The position numbers and the translations under genes are program-made. A stretch of 6,625 nt of DNA from NCBI GenBank assembly GCA_030018795.1, contig JASEHA010000131.1, positions 1-6,625 on the forward strand. The letters run 5' to 3'. Shown piece by piece: positions 5,570 to 6,625 of this stretch (its first letter is position 1; the number at the start of each line of letters is the position of its first letter). Source of the DNA: a bacterium (lineage in GTDB: Bacteria; UBA9089; CG2-30-40-21). The notes beneath the pieces were generated by a model, which worked only from the letters and a program-made list of their open reading frames with translations, had not been told where the DNA came from and searched no databases.

Positions 5570-6425
5570 ACCCGGCAATACCTCCACCCCATTTCAATTT
5601 ATTTCTGAGCACCTCATAAAATCCGCATTGCTGTGGTTTAATAAGACATGTTTCTTCTTCTGCCCTTTCTATCTCAACCCTATCGTTAAGTCTCAATGAA
5701 TATGCCTGTTGTCCATCAATGGTTAGTATGGATTGAGCGGCTATGACATCAATGGTTATTCTGGAGCTTTCAGGGATAATCATGGGTCTGGCGGTCAGGG
5801 TATGGGGACAGACAGGGGTAAGCATCAAGAGCCTTAATTGCGGCACAACAATAGGCCCCCCGGCAGACAGGGAATAAGCTGTTGAACCTGTTGGTGTTGA
5901 AATAATAAGCCCATCCGCACGATATGTGGTCAAGTATTCAGCATCAATCGAAACCTTGAGGTTGATCATACGAGCTATCTCGCTCTCAGTAATAACCGCC
6001 TCGTTCAGTGCCTTGAACCTGACAGGGGCAGAACCCTGTCTGACCACCTTTATACTTAACATCATTCGCTTTTCAAGCTGATAGTGTCCCTGTAAGATAT
6101 TCTTCAAGATGGAGTATATCTCATTTTCCGTAATCTCTGTGAGAAAGCCAAGGCTACCAAGGTTTATCCCCAGTATAGGTATGCTTTTGCCATCAATCAC
6201 CCTCACTGTATGAAGCAATGTGCCATCACCACCCATGGCAAGGATCAGATCAACACTCTGCATCTCTATTGGATCAGCACCCAACCCCTCATACCCCATA
6301 GCAATAGCGGCTTCAGTCTCCATAACCAGACAATAATCCCCCTCTTTTGTCAGCCAGTCTATAACCCCTCTGGCTACCTTGAAGGCATCTGGTCTCTTGA
6401 TGTTAATGATCAACCCAATCTTCAT
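5568..6425 (-). CDS. nadK: NAD kinase
   Basis: This cytoplasmic enzyme phosphorylates the 2'-hydroxyl of the adenosine ribose of NAD+ to make NADP+, the only de novo route to NADP. The 285-aa length is typical. The protein opens MKIGLIINIKRP. It carries the diagnostic GGDGTLL at 65-71 with catalytic Asp67, then GINLGSLGFLTEI at 86-98, the NE pair at 141-142 (LNEAVI) and the nucleotide-binding TPTGSTAYSLSAGGP at 177-191. The C-terminal beta-rich part includes ARPMIIP and LTIDGQQ. It has no added domain. The ATG at 6425-6423 is preceded by a GAGGT ribosome binding site 7 nt upstream. The gene converges on fmt and ends about 100 nt from it. No promoter close to consensus was found in the upstream bases available, so it may be read from a gene beyond the window. 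Confidence 0.97.
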   Translation of the reverse strand: MKIGLIINIKRPDAFKVARGVIDWLTKEGDYCLVMETEAAIAMGYEGLGADPIEMQSVDLILAMGGDGTLLHTVRVIDGKSIPILGINLGSLGFLTEITENEIYSILKNILQGHYQLEKRMMLSIKVVRQGSAPVRFKALNEAVITESEIARMINLKVSIDAEYLTTYRADGLIISTPTGSTAYSLSAGGPIVVPQLRLLMLTPVCPHTLTARPMIIPESSRITIDVIAAQSILTIDGQQAYSLRLNDRVEIERAEEETCLIKPQQCGFYEVLRNKLKWGGGIAG

Positions 6426-6432
6426 CTGAAAT

Positions 6433-6437
6433 ACCTC
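6433..6437 (-). promoter_or_regulatory. Ribosome binding site of nadK
   Basis: On the minus strand GAGGT lies 7 nt before the nadK ATG, supporting 6425 as the true start. Confidence 0.75.
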
Positions 6438-6625
6438 AATTTGGTTATTGTGTTCCAGTAGTTTTGAGCCCCACTTAATTTCAAACCCTTCTCATAGAGT
6501 GAGCATTGCCCACCAAATTGCTGACATTGTCTGGCCTTTTTGACCACTTGCATCGTAGATTTTTATACAAATACTCGATGTTCAAGTTTTTTGCCACCAT
6601 TGACACTTTATCAGGGCGGGGAAAC
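6438..6625. other. Unassigned region upstream of nadK, up to the window edge
   Basis: No recognisable gene is present in these 188 bases. On the minus strand a frame is open from the edge (6624) to a TGA at 6481-6483, giving 47 residues including MVAKNLNIEYLYKNLRCKW. It could be the C-terminus of an upstream gene, but a frame this short is expected by chance and I recognise no family. A near-perfect palindrome, GTGAGCA/TGCCCAC (6499-6505 and 6507-6513), lies within it. TTGACA at 6600-6605 on the plus strand is too close to the edge for a -10 box to be checked. Confidence 0.4.

Noticed and set aside
5511..5699. A 62-residue plus-strand open frame between fmt and nadK
   Set aside because: Most of it overlaps the 3' end of nadK, it has no ribosome binding site and it matches nothing I recognise.
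6600..6605. TTGACA near the right edge as a plus-strand promoter
   Set aside because: The expected -10 box falls at or beyond the window edge, so it cannot be tested.
1..6625. CRISPR array, insertion sequence or phage genes
   Set aside because: No regularly spaced repeats, transposase motifs, terminal inverted repeats or phage proteins were seen; the only long repeat is the pair at the left edge.

Overview
The window looks like one end of a bacterial metagenome contig from an organism I cannot place. The DNA is moderately AT-rich, both tRNA genes encode their CCA ends, and start sites carry GGAGG- or GAGG-type ribosome binding sites. Nothing in it marks a phage, plasmid, CRISPR array or insertion sequence. 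The gene set (YfhO-like membrane protein, tRNA-Thr and tRNA-Tyr, a very large sensor/HD-GYP protein, fmt and nadK) suits a free-living bacterium, possibly from an uncultured phylum. That placement is inference only.

Layout. Positions 1-55 are an exact copy of 116-170, in a different reading frame. This is either an assembly-edge artefact or a 115-bp tandem duplication that breaks the gene. The C-terminal part of a YfhO-family membrane protein follows and ends at 1030. Its stop codon lies inside a perfect sigma-70-type promoter (TTGACA, 17 nt, TATAAT) at 1027-1055. A leader of about 100 nt that can fold leads to tRNA-Thr(UGU) and, five bases later, tRNA-Tyr(GUA). With no visible terminator after the tRNAs, a large gene starts at 1411. 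It encodes 1025 residues: two membrane segments, a histidine-kinase core, a PocR sensory domain, two GAF domains and a C-terminal HD-GYP domain. It is followed 52 nt downstream by fmt (methionyl-tRNA formyltransferase). nadK (NAD kinase) converges from the minus strand. The two genes are separated by a short region with nested inverted repeats that may terminate transcription from both sides. The last 188 bases, upstream of nadK, hold no gene I can identify.

How the genes may work together. fmt and nadK are housekeeping genes, and the tRNA pair sits directly in front of the sensor gene, so tRNA and sensor transcripts may share a promoter. The sensor protein is the most unusual item. Its kinase core keeps the ATP-binding motifs but has Ile where the phosphoacceptor His should be. 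Its HD-GYP domain keeps most metal ligands and the GYP motif but has Gln where the first His is expected. It reads as a membrane-anchored, ligand-sensing regulator of cyclic-di-GMP (or a related dinucleotide) in which an ATP-binding pseudokinase may act as an allosteric module. That role is inferred from domains and residues only.
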